The position numbers were made by a program, and so were the translations under genes. This document shows, in pieces, positions 12,943 through 24,185 of a DNA stretch of 64,000 bases (position 1 is its first letter; the number at the start of each line of letters is the position of its first letter). The notes under the pieces are model-generated. The model worked only from the letters and a program-made list of their open reading frames with translations, was not told where the DNA came from and ran no database searches. The DNA comes from Hyalella azteca (lineage: Eukaryota > Arthropoda > Malacostraca > Amphipoda > Hyalellidae): positions 503,964-567,963 of the forward strand of contig NW_025946654.1 in the NCBI RefSeq assembly GCF_000764305.2. Direction: 5' to 3'.

Positions 12943-13235
12943 GCACTCACGCACATCGGAATGAGATTGTCCAGGACGGCGCGGCTCCAGAACTGATCCT
13001 GCGATCGTAAAAGCTCGAGAGGCTCAAAACAGATTCCATCAAATCCAGAGCACCGCGAGAGCTTCGAGAGTTTCTTCGTCTTTAAAACTGAGCCGAATTT
13101 CTCCATAATATCTTGATATTTTGGCAAGAACAGATAAGATTTCACAGGTTCATTCAATAATGTAATGCAACCATTCAAACTAGTGACACGAAGTGCACAA
13201 ATTTCGTTATTTTCCTTCCAGGTGTACATCAACAA
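12943..13235 (-). other. Unrecognised minus-strand frame running into a minisatellite
   Basis: Reading the minus strand from 13,235, an open frame of about 97 codons of unique sequence contains EKFGSVLKTKKLSKLSRC and QDQFWSRAVLDNLIPMC. It then continues in frame through the 42-bp array to 12,726. The unique part has a plausible amino acid mix, but no domain I recognise and no clear splice context. It may be an exon remnant or chance. Confidence 0.2.
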
Positions 13236-13900
13236 GATGTTCTAATGACATTTTTTGAGTCGCTATCGTTTCTCCTAACGGTATTTTATGATTTTCTTGT
13301 TTGATGCCTTGATTGAAGAAAGATTTCAGCGATAAGTTACTCTAATTCTTGTAGAGATTTCGGACTTATTAGTTTAACACCAAGTTTGAATAAATGTTCT
13401 CATAGTGAATGGACATTTGGTAACAGGCTATATTAAAGCTTGTGATCGAATTTGATAACGTATTAACTTCATTGAACTCAAATGAATAATGTGCAGAGGA
13501 AATGTAAAAAGAAGACACGTAACCACCACGGCCTGGCCATGAGCCATCGCTCAGGGCAAACGATTCATCGGCTACTTTACCACACTGACAGCAAACAAAT
13601 GAACTAACGCAGTCATATTTAGAACAATGGGTAAATCCTATAGTTGATATAAGCAGCGACAATTTCCGTCGCGATTAATCATCTAAAATTCATATAAATT
13701 AGTACAAATGATATGTTTAAACTGATCAGAATATATGAGTATAGGATGCATGGAAGTGCACCCTGTATACTGTAGCTGCTGCAGGTGCGGGAGGCGCGAC
13801 ACGGAGCGCCGCGTGTCGCGTTTCAGTGTTTGCACTTTCCCGCGACGCCTTAAAAGAGGCAGCGCTCCGGTGACCGCAGGCATGGACAAACACAGACACG
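13236..13900. other. Gene-free stretch with a GC-rich hairpin
   Basis: At 13,795-13,820 the arms CGCGACAC and GTGTCGCG enclose a GC-rich loop. A minus-strand frame at 13,369-13,662 (97 codons, with C-x2-C near its middle) is unassigned. Confidence 0.4.
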
Positions 13901-13904
13901 ACTG

Positions 13905-14150
13905 TGCGCAAACACGAACATTTCACTGTACAAACACGAACACGTCACTGCACAAATACGAACAACTCACTTCACAAACATGAACACTTCACTGCACAAA
14001 CACGAACAACTCACTGTACAAACACGAACACTTCACTGTACAAACATACACGAACAACTCACTGTACAAACACGAACACTTCACTGCACAAACACGAACA
14101 ACTCACTGTACAAACACGAACACTTCACTGCACAAACACGAATACCTTTT
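13905..14150. repeat. Minisatellite, 22-bp unit with 44-bp alternation
   Basis: About eleven copies of CAAACACGAACACTTCACTG plus two bases. Copies alternate between CACTTCACTG and CAACTCACTG forms, giving a higher-order period of about 44 bp. Confidence 0.93.
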
Positions 14151-14299
14151 ACAGCCAACCCTTTTAAAATAATATAAAGCTTACGTAATCAGAAAAAATA
14201 TTTCGTTCATGTCAAATATAAAGCTTGAAAAGTCTTCGTTGTACACTTTCTGATTTAAAATTTGACCTCTGACGCGAACAATCGGGAGAAAACATATAA

Positions 14300-14532
14300 A
14301 TCAACAACAGAAAATCTCCCACAAGAAAAAACAGAAAATCTCCCACAATTAAGAACCAACAGAATGTGCCCCCACAAGAATAAACAGAAAATAGCGCAAA
14401 AAAAAACACAAGAACCAACAGAAAAGCCCCCATACATACCAACAGAAAACACCTCCACAAGAACCTACAGAGGATCCCCTCACAAACCAACAGAAGAACC
14501 CCCTCACAAAGCTACAGAAAAACCCCTACTCT
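14300..14532. repeat. Irregular A/C-rich repeat tract
   Basis: Repeated ACCAACAGAAAA and CCCCCACAAG-like words at irregular spacing of about 20-25 bp. The strong strand bias (A+C) keeps frames open without implying a gene. Confidence 0.8.
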
Positions 14533-15264
14533 AATATCCCCCTTGCAGACATTTACGTCAGCGACTCTCATCGGAACATAAAGTTTAACAGGCCTAACGG
14601 AAGCGCCTATAAACGAGCCTCTTCGAGAACATCGTGGACGTCTCGTGAATAAACGAGTGAGAAGGTCAAACTTCAGAAAGTCAACCCCCTAGTAATTATT
14701 GAAGCACGAGATCAATGAGCTAATTTAAACGAATTATTAGTATTTTAAAATATTCTTGACGAGGCAATCGAACAAAAGCTAGGATGTAGGTAGTTATAGA
14801 AACGAATAAAAAAACGATCAGTCTATCATAAGTCTTTCGCGAATAAATGCATAGCGCTTCGACTCGAAGTAATTTTTTTGGAAAGTATGATTCACAAAAA
14901 AGGAATAATGTCATAAGGATGTCTTTTCGTTAATATAAAGCTATTTAAATAGTAAAGAATTAAAATTATTTGTATAAAAAAGGGAGACAATCAATTTAGA
15001 GTGACATCTCTTGAAAGGCTTCTCCCGCACACCAAAGATTATTTTAAGAGAAGAAAGAAAGAACAACTAAGCTCCCCCATACATCTACAGCTTAAGAATT
15101 GCCGTAAGTTTGGCGAGTCAAAAGCAGGAGCGAAGTCTAATGAATGAGCTAGAGTCCATTAAGTGCAATCAATCGACCATTGAGGAAAAATCCTTGAGGT
15201 TGCGCGTGTGTGGGACTGCACCAACAAATAATGAACTAAATATCGCTAGGAGCTCCTTGGTCGC
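14533..15264. other. Gene-free stretch
   Basis: AT-rich, no recognisable gene or element. Confidence 0.5.
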
Positions 15265-15490
15265 TAATTCTAATCATAATCATACGCTGCTCCTTGGTCG
15301 CTAATCATAATCATACGCTGCGTTAGGACATCATCATAATCATACGCTGCGTTAGGGCATCATCATAATCATACGCTGCGTTAGGGCATCATCATAATCA
15401 TACACTGCGTTAGGGCATCATCATAATCATACGCTGCGTTAGGGCATCATCATAATCATACGCTGCGTTAGGACATCATCATAATCATCA
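15265..15490. repeat. Minisatellite, 29-bp unit
   Basis: About seven copies of GCGTTAGGGCATCATCATAA followed by TCATACGCT, with G/A variation in GTTAGGG/GTTAGGA. The GTTAGG word is not a telomere array because it occurs once per 29 bp. Confidence 0.94.
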
Positions 15491-18440
15491 TAATTAGGGG
15501 CACTTAACAATAACGACATCTTAACCCTAAAACGGCAAAATCGGATTTTTTTTACTGCAATATTCTGAATTGAATTGTAAAATATTTAACCTGTAATGAG
15601 TTAGAGCGAAGTGAAGTCTGTAGGCATGTTTTATCCTTATTTTTGAGAATTTGAACGAGATTTCTTCAAGCTACGTTGAATTAAAGTAACTTTTTTATAC
15701 ACGATCAAAAAGAGTTTTCACTTTTTTGTTAATCAATAACTGTTTTTAGACGCATTCGATAGTTCCATGCAATCGCGTGAAGCGAATGAATGAGATTCAC
15801 ATGGGGTCTAATTTCGAGATTCTGAACTCATTCAAAGTCAGTTTTCCTTCCCCAACTTCCAATATTCTAGTTACACAGGTCTTAATACTGCTGAAGGGAC
15901 GACAGCAGTCATCAAGACTGGTGCTGGCCGCCGGTGACAATTATTGTCTTGGCCAAACTCGCGCACTGGAACTGCTGGAGTGAAAGCCATGAATCACTGC
16001 CTGGGCAGGTTAGGACCGCCGAGTGCTCTTTAGCGAGATAGGAGCTGATTTATTAGAACAGGGCCGTACAACGGGTTTACCATGCACCGCATTCACTTTA
16101 TGCCCTGAACATCGTATCAAGTTCAGACTCGTTCTATTCAAACTACATTTACTCAAAATGAAATGAACCCTGAACGAAGAGTAAGAAGTTGCTGTAATTG
16201 ATTAAACTAATTCAAAATTAAAGGTCTATTAGTATCGTTAAAGTGTTTCATACGCATGCATTCTAGAAGAAAAAGTCGAATATATTCGTTCGGACAAAAA
16301 TGGAAGAGAACGAGCAGCCTTGCCGGACTGCTTACTGACAAACTTAGCGATAACGAAGACTACAGAGACACACGACCGCAATTGTCAGCTATTCAAATGC
16401 CGCTTACTCGCGCGAAGATAGCGGGCAACTGTTAGTCAAGCGCGAATTATCAGGTTCCAGGCCATAGGACCAGCCCTACGGCCTGCATGATGGATGCCGA
16501 CGCACTTAGCTAATGGCGCAGACATGCTGCAATTCGTGCATGATATGCCGGCCCTGACGCTTATAGATGATGCAGATGAAGCAAAGGCTGCACCCTGAAA
16601 GGCGGACTTCATTGGTACGAGTATAAGAAACTACTTTCTCGTCGGAAGAAAATATTTTGATCAATTTTATTGATTCAGGATCAATAGAAAAACAAAGCCC
16701 AGTAAGCGCATGCAAAGCATATTTCTTGGCCTGAAAAGATAACTTTGTAATAATTAAATAAGTCAAGTCGTACACACGCTTCAATCGCTGAAATCTCAGG
16801 ACGAGATGCGAATGAGGAACGGTGAAGAGTTTTCCATATACTATCGCTTTAGTAAATGCTATGTTGGTGAGAAAATTCACCAACATGGCATGTTGGTAAA
16901 TAAGGTGGCAATTCACCATATATTTCTCCACGTTGGTGAATTAGGCAATATACTTTGGAGGAAAAATATGTTGAGAGAAAGTAGCTAGCAGGAAATGGCG
17001 AGAGACATTTTCTTGACTTGATTGGTAAGCATTTTAGTAAAAGCATTGATCGACTAGATCAGTTTTTTCACATTTAATGGATAGTTTTGCTTTGAAATTT
17101 AACACAATTGAAATGCTTAGCAAGGATATTCTGCAGTAAATGTACAGGTTGTGACCATTCAATTCCTGATAGGGAATTTACTTCAGCGAAAAGGCCATCG
17201 ATCGTCGGATATTGATGTGCTTGGAACGATCGAAAGCGCAACTCTCTCGGATCGTAGCGGCTCGGCCGTGTCGTTGTAATGCTACTACTGGCACTGTGAT
17301 GTATTTATTTCACAACGTAGTTAGCCATCCTGGGGCCGTATTATCAAAACTTCGTAGGTACGCAAAATCGACTTACGAGTGGCGTAGGTGCTGACTTATG
17401 ACGTAACTCTAACCATAAGCGCGCCTGCCCGAATCGCATAGCCATGATCGAGACGTCGGCGGCCGTTGGCAGTTCAAGGGCGTGATCGACGCCTCTAAAA
17501 TGCTCCCTTCGCCCCTGCTTTAGTGACAATGCATGAGCGTCAGGCCATTGCGCGACACCTTCACACATCTTTACTCGTCTGCATCGCGATCTTAATTTTT
17601 ATTAAGAGACATCCCATTGATTTAGAACTAAATTAACTCATATATAGTAGGTAGCGCACTTCTAGTTAAAAAATGATATGATATGATTTAGAATCAAATT
17701 TGATAGCACAATATAGCTTAAATATGAGAGCAGATACGATGATGTGAAATATGTAAATCAACTTGTAAAATGGAGCAAAAAGCACGAAGTTGGTAAGTGG
17801 GTTATTTTACATAAGCTCCAGGATTGCTGGATACAGAGTAAGAGAGCATCTTGCGACGAGCTCGAATAAAATGAAGGCAAGGACAGTGAAAGTTGGTGCG
17901 AACTTATCAACATGAAAATAAGGCGATACGATTCACCAGAATACCTGCATTAGCATAACTAGTCCTTAGGAATATATCAAGTGTATAGGTGGCATTGTAC
18001 AAAAAGGCAGCCTCAGGGGCATCTAGAAGTCATAACTCACTGAAAATGAACGTGCACTGAAGTAAATCGCAAAGACATGAATATGTAACGAAAGTTCGTA
18101 CATTCGTCAAGAATACAGACAATCTTTCCTTAATTTAAGATGACACATTCTCGCACTAATTATAAATGACCTGTACGTCCAGGTAGTAACCGCTCAAAAT
18201 ATCTGAATTAATGTGCAATAATTATGAAAATTTTTGCATTTGACGGCAGGAGCTAGTTAGCGTGGGAAATATTAGCTCAGACATGAGCTAAATCCCTCCT
18301 AAATGTTCACGGGACCAATTCTTGAAAGCTCATAATAAAGTAAGAAAAAAATCTTGAGAGAAAATCTTGAGAGAAAATCTTGAGGGTGAAGAATAGTACG
18401 GTTACTCTACCGCTGTTTATTCTGAATAGGACTTCAGTCA
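15491..18440. other. Gene-free 2.9-kb stretch with a small foldback
   Basis: No gene recognised. At 16,861-16,886 the arms ATGTTGGTGA and TCACCAACAT form a perfect 10-bp hairpin with a 6-nt loop, and more GTTGGT/CACCA words follow to 16,940. The block 18,345-18,385 has three short repeats of TCTTGAGAGAAAA. Confidence 0.45.
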
Positions 18441-18444
18441 GTCA

Positions 18445-18895
18445 CACCAGTCCTCCTGTACACCAATCCTCCTGTACACCAGTCCTCCTGTACACCAGTC
18501 CTCCTGTACACCAGTCATCCTGTACACCAGTCCTCCTGTACACCAGTCCTCCTGTACACCAGGCCTCCTGTACACCAGTCCTCCTGTACACCAGTCCTCC
18601 TGTACACCAGTCCTCCTGTACACCAGTCCTCCTGTACACCAGTCCTCCTGTACACCAGTCCTCCTGTACACCAGTCCTCCTGTACACCAGTCCTCCTGTA
18701 CACCAGTCCTCCTGTACACCAGTCCTCCTGTACACCAGTCCTCCTGTACACCAGTCCTCCTGTACACCAGTCCTCCTGTACACCAGTCCTCCTGTACACC
18801 AGTCCTCCTGTACACCAGTCCTCCTGTACACCAGTCCTCCTGTACACCAGTCCTCCTGTACACCAGTCCTCCTGTACACCAGTCCTCCTGTACAC
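18445..18895. repeat. Minisatellite, 15-bp unit, about 30 copies, ending at an N
   Basis: About 30 nearly perfect copies of CTCCTGTACACCAGT, with rare variants (AATCCT, CATCCT, AGGCCT) clustered in the left third. The array ends at a single undetermined base (18,896), so its true length may be collapsed. The 15-bp period keeps all frames open, which explains frames of more than 150 codons on both strands. Confidence 0.97.
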
Positions 18896-18896
18896 N

Positions 18897-19002
18897 GCCA
18901 CAAGCAAGAGAAGCAGTCCCCGGACATCGTGACGTGTCACAAGCAAGAGAAGCAGTCCCTGGACATCGTGACGTGTCACAAGCAAGAGAAGCAGTCCAAT
19001 TA
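18897..19002. repeat. 39-bp tandem repeat, about 2.6 copies
   Basis: CACAAGCAAGAGAAGCAGTC followed by a CCTGGACATCGTGACGTGT-type segment repeats at 39 bp, directly after the ambiguous base. Confidence 0.9.
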
Positions 19003-19050
19003 AACGAGGCACAAAGACTCATCACTCACCGACATTACGGTCACTTGCCT
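18993..19050 (+). repeat. Dispersed 55-58 bp repeat, copy 1
   Basis: TCCAATTAAACGAGGCAC through CACTCACCGACATTACGG also occurs at 20,783-20,836 in the same orientation, with a few substitutions. Confidence 0.8.
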
Positions 19051-19264
19051 CATATTGAGTATTGGTTATGGTATCGTTGTAGCTGCACAGACCTATAATC
19101 ACGGACCAAGAGAAGCCAAGGCGCTTAAAAAGCTGCAAAATAGCAATAATCAAGATTTTATTGATTCTATACGTTACATTCAACATGAACACCATACTGA
19201 CGTCAGCGTTGAACATGCATCGCTGGCTTACGGCAGCATACAACATCCATCCCAGAGTAACGCC

Positions 19265-19640
19265 AGCATGCATAATGCACTCTTGGCCGACGCCAGCATG
19301 CAACGTGCGCCTTGGCCGACGCCAGCATGCAACGTGCGCCTTGGCCGACGCCAGCATGCAACGTGCGCCTTGGCCGACGCCAGCATGCAACGTGCGTCTT
19401 GGCCGACGCCAGCATGCAACGTGCGTCTTGGCCGACGCCAGCATGCAACGTGCGTCTTGGCCGTGTGCGCCTTGGCCGACGTCAGCATGCAACGTGCGCC
19501 TTGGCCGACGTCAGCATGCAACGTGCGCCTTGGCCGACGTCAGCATGCAACGTGCGCCTTGGCCGACGCCAGCATGCAACGTGCGCCTTGGCCGACGTCA
19601 GCATGCAACCTGCGCCTTGGCCGACGCCAGCAAACTGCGC
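19265..19640. repeat. Minisatellite, 29-bp unit, about 12 copies
   Basis: The unit is TTGGCCGACGCCAGCATGCA followed by ACGTGCGCC. Internal variants change GACGCC to GACGTC and GCGCC to GCGTC, and one short unit sits near 19,460. All three plus frames are open and none is proposed as coding. Confidence 0.95.
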
Positions 19641-20619
19641 CACTTGTTACACTTTACCCGAGCGTGGCCTGGGGCTGCGTAAAGCTGTAATCGCAGACTT
19701 GGCATTATGGTATTAATGAAGACACGTGGCCAGCAATTAAAGCAAGTGCCTGGGTGGCCAGACAATATGAAGTATGACCTGCGGTTGTCGTACCAATAGA
19801 TCTTATCTTAATGTATGCAGGACCTATTGCAGCTTTGAATATAATTCATGGGGCAGGATGAATATAACATGGGGCAGTCGAATATATATGAGGCATGATG
19901 AATACATTGACCGAATCAGCGACGGGCCACTGAACCGGAAGCCGATGACGTCAGATATGGCCCGGCTTCAAGCCGCAATAACGTGTAGGACCGAGCAGCA
20001 ACCATGCAGCGGCACATGGTGAGCTTGACAAACAATTTAGAACCAATATTTGTGCACTTTTACTAGAAAACTTCCTGTACAGCGTCAATAATTAATTATG
20101 GTCGCAAAAAATCAAGCACGCACGATCAATCTGAGTCATGGTTCTTCAAGAAATTATCAAGAATTCCCCAGGCAGATTTAGTCAAGTAGGACCGGGAATA
20201 TTTCCCCAGTCAGGTCTGACAGTGAGTATTTAAAGATTGGTCGCAAAATGCTGATCGAATTTTCTTGGTCTATACAAATTAGGAAATATCTACACAAATT
20301 ATCAAATTTCACGAGCGGCAAAGTTCCAAGAGGCCTGCGATAGGCAAGTTTCTCGCAACCAAAAAGCAACACAATGAAAAACCTTCGTTTTAACCAAACA
20401 TGGGATTCTAAACATTCGAACAAATCTTTTAACATGAGATACTCCAGCTTATATTATCGTGCCTCACTAATCGTCAAGTGTGAAGCAAAGAATGTTAGTT
20501 TGAATAGCAACATGAAATAGGAATGAAAAACTGTACGTATCAGCAGTGCCAGGACTGATAATTCAGTCATTAACACAGACAACGCCGGGGCCGGCGTCGC
20601 AGGCATTCTGGACGGACCT
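19641..20619. other. Gene-free stretch
   Basis: Only short frames without recognisable features. Confidence 0.45.
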
Positions 20620-20764
20620 GGGCCTATACTTTCCAAAAAAGTTAAGAGATCGTAAGTTCATCAGCCAATCATTGACGGCCTTTCAAGCAAAATCCACCAA
20701 TCATAGACAAGAAAATAGAGCGTAAGTACTTACGTTCACTTAGCGAGTTTTGAAAGTATGGCCC
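20620..20764. mobile_element. MITE family A, copy 2
   Basis: 145-bp element with ends GGCCTATACTTTC and GAAAGTATGGCC, in inverted orientation relative to 3,381-3,570. The interior shares CATCAGCCAATCATTGACGG and CGTAAGTACTTACG with the other copies. Confidence 0.88.
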
Positions 20765-20782
20765 CTGTTCCCCTAGAAGCGT

Positions 20783-20836
20783 TCCAATTAAACGGGGCAC
20801 AGAGACCTATCACTCACCGACATTACGGTTGCTTGG
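20783..20836 (+). repeat. Dispersed 55-58 bp repeat, copy 2
   Basis: Second copy of the 18,993-19,050 segment. It lies 18 bp beyond the end of MITE A copy 2. Confidence 0.8.
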
Positions 20837-21654
20837 TTTGCTAGTGACATTCTTTTCTAAAATAAATAAATTAATTAAATTAATTGAATAATAGCAGCTT
20901 GCGTCAGTTGCGGAATTCGTTGTAGAATTACATGAAAAACACAGTGAAAATCGAGCCTTCTCTCACGACGGAACACCTCGGGGCTAAGTGGGCAATTACA
21001 GCGTTTTGAGAGTCACTTGGCCCTGTGGCGACTCATCCACACAGTACACACTGCTTATGTCAGACCAAAATACCCAAGCCATTTCATCGGAACGGCAGTT
21101 ATACCACGAACAAATAATTTATAAGTGCTTAAAACGAATTTCCGGGTATGAATATGTTACCCGTAAACAGGGAGTGATGACGTTCTCGATAAAACTGTTA
21201 ACTTGCTCACAAAAGATGATAATGTGTAGCATCTACGGGAAAATTGAAATATGGATTTGTGTCCTGTCCGAATACATGGCGACTGCTGTGCATGCAGCAC
21301 ACGACGGCATGTGTCATAATATATGTAAATATATCCTTGGAAAACGTTACTCAACAAGAGGAATGGCAGCATTTATGCCCCGAAATAGAGTATTACGCTA
21401 AACAGAGAGTTCTAATTACGGTGCCTACGGTGCAACATTGAAGCAAGTTAACGCAATTAGTTTAAGAAAAGATTCGTATATGAGCCCTTGATATTATCGT
21501 GAGAAGTAATACCATGTTTCTCCAAGTCAAGAATTTTTGTCCAGTTATTCGTATGAGATGAGGCGCATGCGAACGACGATTCTGATGATGCGCATCCGAA
21601 CAATTGCCAGTACTCGCATCAGGAAATGCATGCGCGGCTAAGCGAATCGTGCCG
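20837..21654. other. Gene-free stretch
   Basis: A plus-strand frame of 137 codons (20,988-21,401) has no recognisable domain and no flanking splice evidence. I leave it uncalled. Confidence 0.4.
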
Positions 21655-21815
21655 TCACGTCGAGCAGTGAATGTCAGGGCATAGAATGCCGTGGCAGTGA
21701 ATGCCGGGGCATCGAATGCCGGGGCCGTGAATGCTGGGGCAGTGAATGCTGGGGCAGTAAATGCTAGGACAGTGAGTGTCGGGGCCGTGTATGTAGAGGC
21801 CGTGAGATGCTAGAG
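21655..21815. repeat. Degenerate 15-bp repeat tract
   Basis: Variants of CAGTGAATGCCGGGG (also CCGTGAATGCTGGGG) repeat at about 15 bp. Confidence 0.85.
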
Positions 21816-22960
21816 CAGTGAATGTTACGGAAGCATAGACTCTCAATTATGGGACCTCTCATGTATCGATCATTGAGTAATCCTGCGATCACGACTGCCT
21901 GGAAGCCGGCCCACCCAGGCCCTGATCCCGTTACAGGACTTGGCACCTGTGCTATCATCGCAGCAAATTCCTGCAGCACAGAGCATCGTCGCGGTCGCTG
22001 GGGTGCAGCAGGGAGCGGTTGCTGCCTCTGCCATGCCCCCTCCCGGCATTTGAGTCGACGCTGCAGTCGAGCGACATAACCAAGGCAGGCAAGGACAATA
22101 ACCCCAGTAGCAGATTTGGGTGCTGCTCGTGCAAAAATCGTGTTTCGCAAAAAAAAATTATGTAAGAGTTTCCTGCTAGGCGACATCGGTGAGAGGGCAG
22201 ATCGGGGTAAGCTTTGGAGCAATAGAAGCATTCTTTCTCCGAGTTGAGTTTCACGCTTCGCTACTAGTTGGTTCACAGCAAGACTATCAGTTAATTTCTG
22301 CTGAAGAATGTGTAGTTTCCGTAGTTAAGAATGGGCGTTTAACAAGGTGTCCGTTTTAAATTTCAACGTACGTATTTTAGCTATTTTTTATCCTGAATCC
22401 GAATTTGGAAAATAAAATTTGACTATTTCGTCCCATGTCACGTCATAGCAAGATCATTGCTATCACAAGTTATCAACGTCATAAATAGTCTATTTACATA
22501 ATTTACTACCGTACGTGAAATAGATTTCGCCCGCAGAAGCCTTACAATGAAGTTTAAATATCAAGCACAGCACCAAGTGTGGTCAAGTCCTAAAAGGAGA
22601 TCGGACAGGAGATCTGATATCGAGAAGGACTCGAAATGAATGGGCGAATCTTTTGTAGCGCGTAAAATAAGCTCAAGACTGAACTCCAGCGCGCACGTAC
22701 CTTACTAGTCGATGCACAAGAGGGAGTTAGGTTTCTTCCACTAGACTAGAGTAAACACGCCCTCTGCAAATGCGCTCTGGTAATGTTTGTCCATCTCTGT
22801 GAATTTTACAACTCAAAGAGAATAAAGGTAATCGTTAAGTGGAAGAAACAGCGAAGCAGGCAAAAATACTGCGAATAATAGTCGAAGAGAGGAAAATTAG
22901 ACTTAAAGAAGGGTTATCTCGTATAATATTAGGTCGGTAAACCTAAGCAACACGTTGTCT
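21816..22960. other. Gene-free stretch
   Basis: A minus-strand frame of 170 codons (21,764-22,276) overlaps the previous repeat and has the Pro/Arg-rich look of a chance frame in GC-rich DNA. No gene is called. Confidence 0.4.
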
Positions 22961-22964
22961 GACG

Positions 22965-23065
22965 TTGGCAGCAAGAAGTAATCAGGAATGAGCATACTTC
23001 AGCAAGAAGTAATCAGCAAGAAGTAATCAGGAATGAGCATAGTAATCAGGAATGAGTTGTCAAGG
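22965..23065. repeat. Short repeat cluster
   Basis: AGCAAGAAGTAATCAGGAATGAGCAT-type words recur several times in rearranged order. Confidence 0.75.
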
Positions 23066-23206
23066 CATGAGCATACTTTTGGGGTAATTGCCACAGAATC
23101 GACGTTAGTAAGAACGCCGCAAGGAGTCCCGTGAGTTCGATAAGTTCTCCGCCTCAATCACCTCGCCAACTGCATCACCCTGTTAGTCAGAACCATTAAC
23201 TTGCAT

Positions 23207-23288
23207 CTTTGTTCTCACGCATCTTTGTTCTCATGCATCTTTGTTCTCATGCATCTTTGTTCTCATGCATCTTTGTTCTCTTGCATAT
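23207..23288. repeat. Minisatellite, 16-bp unit, five copies
   Basis: CATCTTTGTTCTCATG is repeated about five times with a degenerate last unit. Confidence 0.92.
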
Positions 23289-23609
23289 TTATTAATTAAT
23301 GCTTCAGAGATGTGGTCGGCAGGTCCGATCTGCAAATTTGAACTCGTGTCTGAATGACAATAGAGCTTGCCAAAAACACAGCTACAATGCAAAGAACTTT
23401 CGATTCAAACGCACAAGAACTTTAACGCATTTAAGCTAAGTTGTGCGAGATATCCGTTCAAAAGTTCACAATGGTGAATTACGAATGTTTGCATGGCGAA
23501 ACACATAAAAATTTAACAAAAGACGTTATATATAGCCTTATAGGTACCAGAAAAAAAAACTGACGACAAAGTTAGGGAATAATTAATGAGTTATTCAAGC
23601 ACAATATAA

Positions 23610-23832
23610 ACATGTAAGCCTCATTCAACACTCAAAAGCCTCAGTCAACACCCACGAGCCTCAGTCAACACTCACAAGCCTCACTCAACATGCAAGCCTC
23701 ACTCAACATGCAAGCCTCACTCAACATGCGAGCCTCACTCAACATGCGAGCCTCACTCAACATGCGAGCCTCACTCAACATGCAAGCCTCACTCAACATG
23801 CAAGCCTCACTCAACATGCAAGCCTCATGCAG
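23610..23832. repeat. Minisatellite, 18-bp unit
   Basis: About twelve copies of CAAGCCTCACTCAACATG, with an A/G variant at the second base in a block of three adjacent copies. Confidence 0.94.
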
Positions 23833-23954
23833 CATCATAATCGAGCCAAAAAAGGCATCCACAAGATAACGCATAAAATATCGCTAACGACGCGTTTATT
23901 GTCAGAAGTTGGCTAAATGAACGCATATAAAAAAAAGTTCAGCGAACATGTTGA

Positions 23955-24185
23955 GAGCGTTTAGCGGGATGCAGAACACATTTAGTGGGATGCAGAACAC
24001 ATTTAGTGGGACGCAGAACGCATTTAGTGGGACGCAGAACGCATTTAGTGGGATGCAGAACGCATTTAGTGGGATACAGAACACATTTAGTGGGATGCAG
24101 AACGCATTTAGTCGGACGCAGAACGCATTTAGTGGGATACAGAACGCATTTAGTGGGATGCAGAACGCATTTAGTGGGATGAAAC
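23955..24185. repeat. Minisatellite, 21-bp unit, about 11 copies
   Basis: Copies of CATTTAGTGGGATGCAGAACG-type units (written here as CATTTAGTGGGATGCAGAAC plus one base), with point variants such as GGGACGCAG and GGGATACAG. Only 122 bp separates it from the 18-bp array. Confidence 0.94.

Noticed and set aside
15300..15480. Telomeric (TTAGG)n or (TTAGGG)n repeats
   Set aside because: The TTAGG word occurs once per 29-bp unit, not in tandem.
18380..19025. Open frames of 160-207 codons on both strands
   Set aside because: They are translations of the 15-bp and 39-bp arrays, which contain no stop in any frame; period divisible by three explains them.
19022..19716. Several overlapping frames of 80-211 codons
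   Set aside because: Products of the 29-bp minisatellite, open in multiple frames on both strands, with no start context or domain.
20988..21401. 137-codon plus-strand frame
   Set aside because: No domain, signal peptide, promoter or splice support; such a length can occur by chance.
21764..22276. 170-codon minus-strand frame
   Set aside because: Overlaps a degenerate 15-bp repeat, is compositionally biased and has no recognised domain or splice context.
13905..24185. CRISPR array
   Set aside because: The direct repeats are contiguous or diverged minisatellites without unique spacers, and the genome is eukaryotic.
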